Shown in pieces: positions 62,894-64,000 of a stretch of 64,000 nucleotides of DNA. How positions within the stretch are numbered: position 1 is the stretch's first letter; the number at the start of each line of letters is the position of its first letter. The notes under the pieces are model-generated. The model did no database searches, had not been told where the DNA came from, and saw nothing but the letters and a program-made list of their open reading frames with translations. This DNA is from an uncultured Pelagibacteraceae bacterium (GTDB lineage: Bacteria > Pseudomonadota > Alphaproteobacteria > Pelagibacterales > Pelagibacteraceae): contig CACIMN010000003.1 in the NCBI GenBank assembly GCA_902587755.1, positions 1-64,000 on the forward strand. Reading direction: 5' to 3'. The translations under genes were made by a program, and so were the position numbers.

Positions 62894-64000
62894 TTAAGAA
62901 AAAACACTAATTTTATCTATTTTTTCCCACGAAAATGAACCGTTTTCTTCAGCAGCTCTACCAAAATGACCATAAGCTGCTGTTTTTTCATATATAGGTT
63001 TATTTAGTTTCAACATTTCTCTAATACCTCTGGGGCTTAAATCAAAATTTTCTTTAATTTTTTCTACAACAAATTTATTTTTATCTAAATCATTGTCAAA
63101 TAAATCAACATAAATTGACAAAGGCTTTGATACACCAATTGCATAAGCTAATTGAATTAAACATTTTTCAGAAATTTTTGAAGCTACTATATTTTTGGCA
63201 ATATATCTTGCTGCGTAAGCTGCTGATCTATCAACTTTGGTTGGGTCCTTTCCTGAGAAAGCTCCACCACCATGCGGTGCAGCTCCACCATAAGTATCTA
63301 CAATAATTTTTCTACCTGTGAGACCACAATCTCCATCAGGGCCACCAATCACAAAATTTCCTGTCGGATTTACATAAAATTCATCTTCATCAAAACCCTT
63401 TAGAAAATTTTCAGGAATAGATTTAAGCATGTAAGGCCTTAATAAATCTCTAACTTGTGCTTGATTAACATCAGGTGAATGTTGTGATGATATAACGACT
63501 GATTTGACTTTTGAAGGTTTTCCATCAATATATTCAAAAGTAACTTGGCTTTTTGAGTCTGGTTCTATATTTTTTAATTTTCCAGATTTTCTGTCCTCAG
63601 CCATCAATCTTAAAATTTTATGTGAATAGTGAATTGGTGCTGGCATCAACACATCTGTTTCATTGCAAGCATAACCAAACATTATACCCTGGTCTCCAGC
63701 CCCTTCATCTTTATTACCTGATGAATCTACTCCCATAGCAATATCAGTTGATTGAGAGTGTAAATGACTTTCAATTTTTGTGGCTTCTTTCCAAGTAAAT
63801 CCATCTTGGTCATAACCAATATCTTTTATACAATTTCTTACTTTTTCAATTAATTCATTTTGTTTAATTTCAGGTCCTCTTACTTCACCAGCTAAAACAA
63901 CTTTATTTGTTGTAGTTAATGTTTCACAGGCAACTCTTGAATGTGGATCTCCAGAAATAAAACTATCAACAACCATATCTGAAATCCTATCTGACACTTT
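62894..64000 (-). CDS. metK: S-adenosylmethionine synthetase, 5' end cut by window edge
   Basis: The frame runs off the right edge; the first visible codons read [15 protein letters not shown], which in complete MetK is preceded by about 18-20 residues (the ...GHPDK ATP-binding start). A GTG at 63997 is therefore internal, not the start. The visible 368 residues contain [46 protein letters not shown] and [27 protein letters not shown], the methionine/ATP-site motifs. The enzyme makes S-adenosylmethionine from ATP and methionine. The C-terminus is normal ([16 protein letters not shown]). A terminator follows the stop. Confidence 0.98.
   Translation of the reverse strand, partial: KVSDRISDMVVDSFISGDPHSRVACETLTTTNKVVLAGEVRGPEIKQNELIEKVRNCIKDIGYDQDGFTWKEATKIESHLHSQSTDIAMGVDSSGNKDEGAGDQGIMFGYACNETDVLMPAPIHYSHKILRLMAEDRKSGKLKNIEPDSKSQVTFEYIDGKPSKVKSVVISSQHSPDVNQAQVRDLLRPYMLKSIPENFLKGFDEDEFYVNPTGNFVIGGPDGDCGLTGRKIIVDTYGGAAPHGGGAFSGKDPTKVDRSAAYAARYIAKNIVASKISEKCLIQLAYAIGVSKPLSIYVDLFDNDLDKNKFVVEKIKENFDLSPRGIREMLKLNKPIYEKTAAYGHFGRAAEENGSFSWEKIDKISVFS

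Noticed and set aside
63995-63997. GTG as the start of metK
   Set aside because: The conserved MetK N-terminus lies upstream, beyond the window; the codon before it is in frame and fits the GHPDKVSD motif.
1-64000. CRISPR array, prophage, transposon or toxin-antitoxin module
   Set aside because: No spaced identical repeats beyond the dnaA spacer, no integrase, transposase or capsid-like frames; the HNH protein is a stand-alone chromosomal type.

Overview
The window is a gene-dense, AT-rich stretch (roughly 30% G+C by eye) of an alphaproteobacterial chromosome. Most genes abut or overlap by 1-17 bases and only two gene-free stretches exceed 300 bases. The size of the proteins, the extreme AT bias and alphaproteobacterial gene neighbours (rpsT next to dnaA; irr next to fabA-fabB-fabI; a Suv3-type helicase near fdxA and carD; mutM/ubiE/ubiB/coaBC/dut) point to a streamlined marine member of the SAR11 clade (Pelagibacterales). 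That placement is an inference from gene content, not a phylogeny.

Layout. Bases 1-10331, all on the minus strand, form the translation block thrS-infC-rpmI-rplT-pheS-pheT-lepA, with a GT4 glycosyltransferase upstream of thrS and a truncated GT17 glycosyltransferase downstream of lepA. Bases 10374-18896 hold a small hydrolase, the glutamate synthase operon gltD-gltB, uppP and a drug/metabolite-type permease. Bases 18903-27175 concern acetyl-CoA: aceE-aceF, in which E1 carries its own lipoyl domain, then a thiolase, tRNA-Arg, a thioesterase and acetoacetyl-CoA synthetase. Bases 27348-31759 hold a Suv3-like helicase, TerB-like protein, ferredoxin and a CarD regulator with a long lysine-rich tail. 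Facing it across a shared bidirectional terminator is a 30-residue, almost purely basic peptide gene.

Bases 31759-40737 are mixed housekeeping: acyl-CoA ligase, tRNA-Leu, YqaA-type membrane protein, dsbB, coq7, HNH nuclease, esterase, HIG1-domain protein, TlpA-like thioredoxin, and argH, a LptM-like lipoprotein, lysA and an acyltransferase. Bases 40734-43827 hold dnaN, dnaA and rpsT, with a 312-base repeat-rich, gene-free stretch beside dnaA that is a candidate replication origin. Bases 43878-49888 hold mutM, ubiE, ubiB, coaBC, dut, a ThiF/MoeB-like enzyme and an exported SH3-like protein.

Bases 49885-55420 hold a rubrerythrin, Fe-S oxidoreductase and DUF3501 operon next to an Irr/Fur-family regulator, divergent from fabA-fabB-fabI; a shared Irr-box-like motif lies upstream of rubrerythrin and of irr. 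Bases 55438-64000 hold a methyltransferase and the operon nusA-infB-rbfA-rpsO-pnp, which lacks rimP and truB at their usual places, preceded by metK (cut by the right edge). No phage, insertion sequence, CRISPR array or defence system was seen. The most interesting material is small or regulatory: the 30-residue basic peptide gene, the lipoyl-E1 fusion, the rubrerythrin/Irr locus, the terminator inside the predicted nusA leader, and the repeats beside dnaA.
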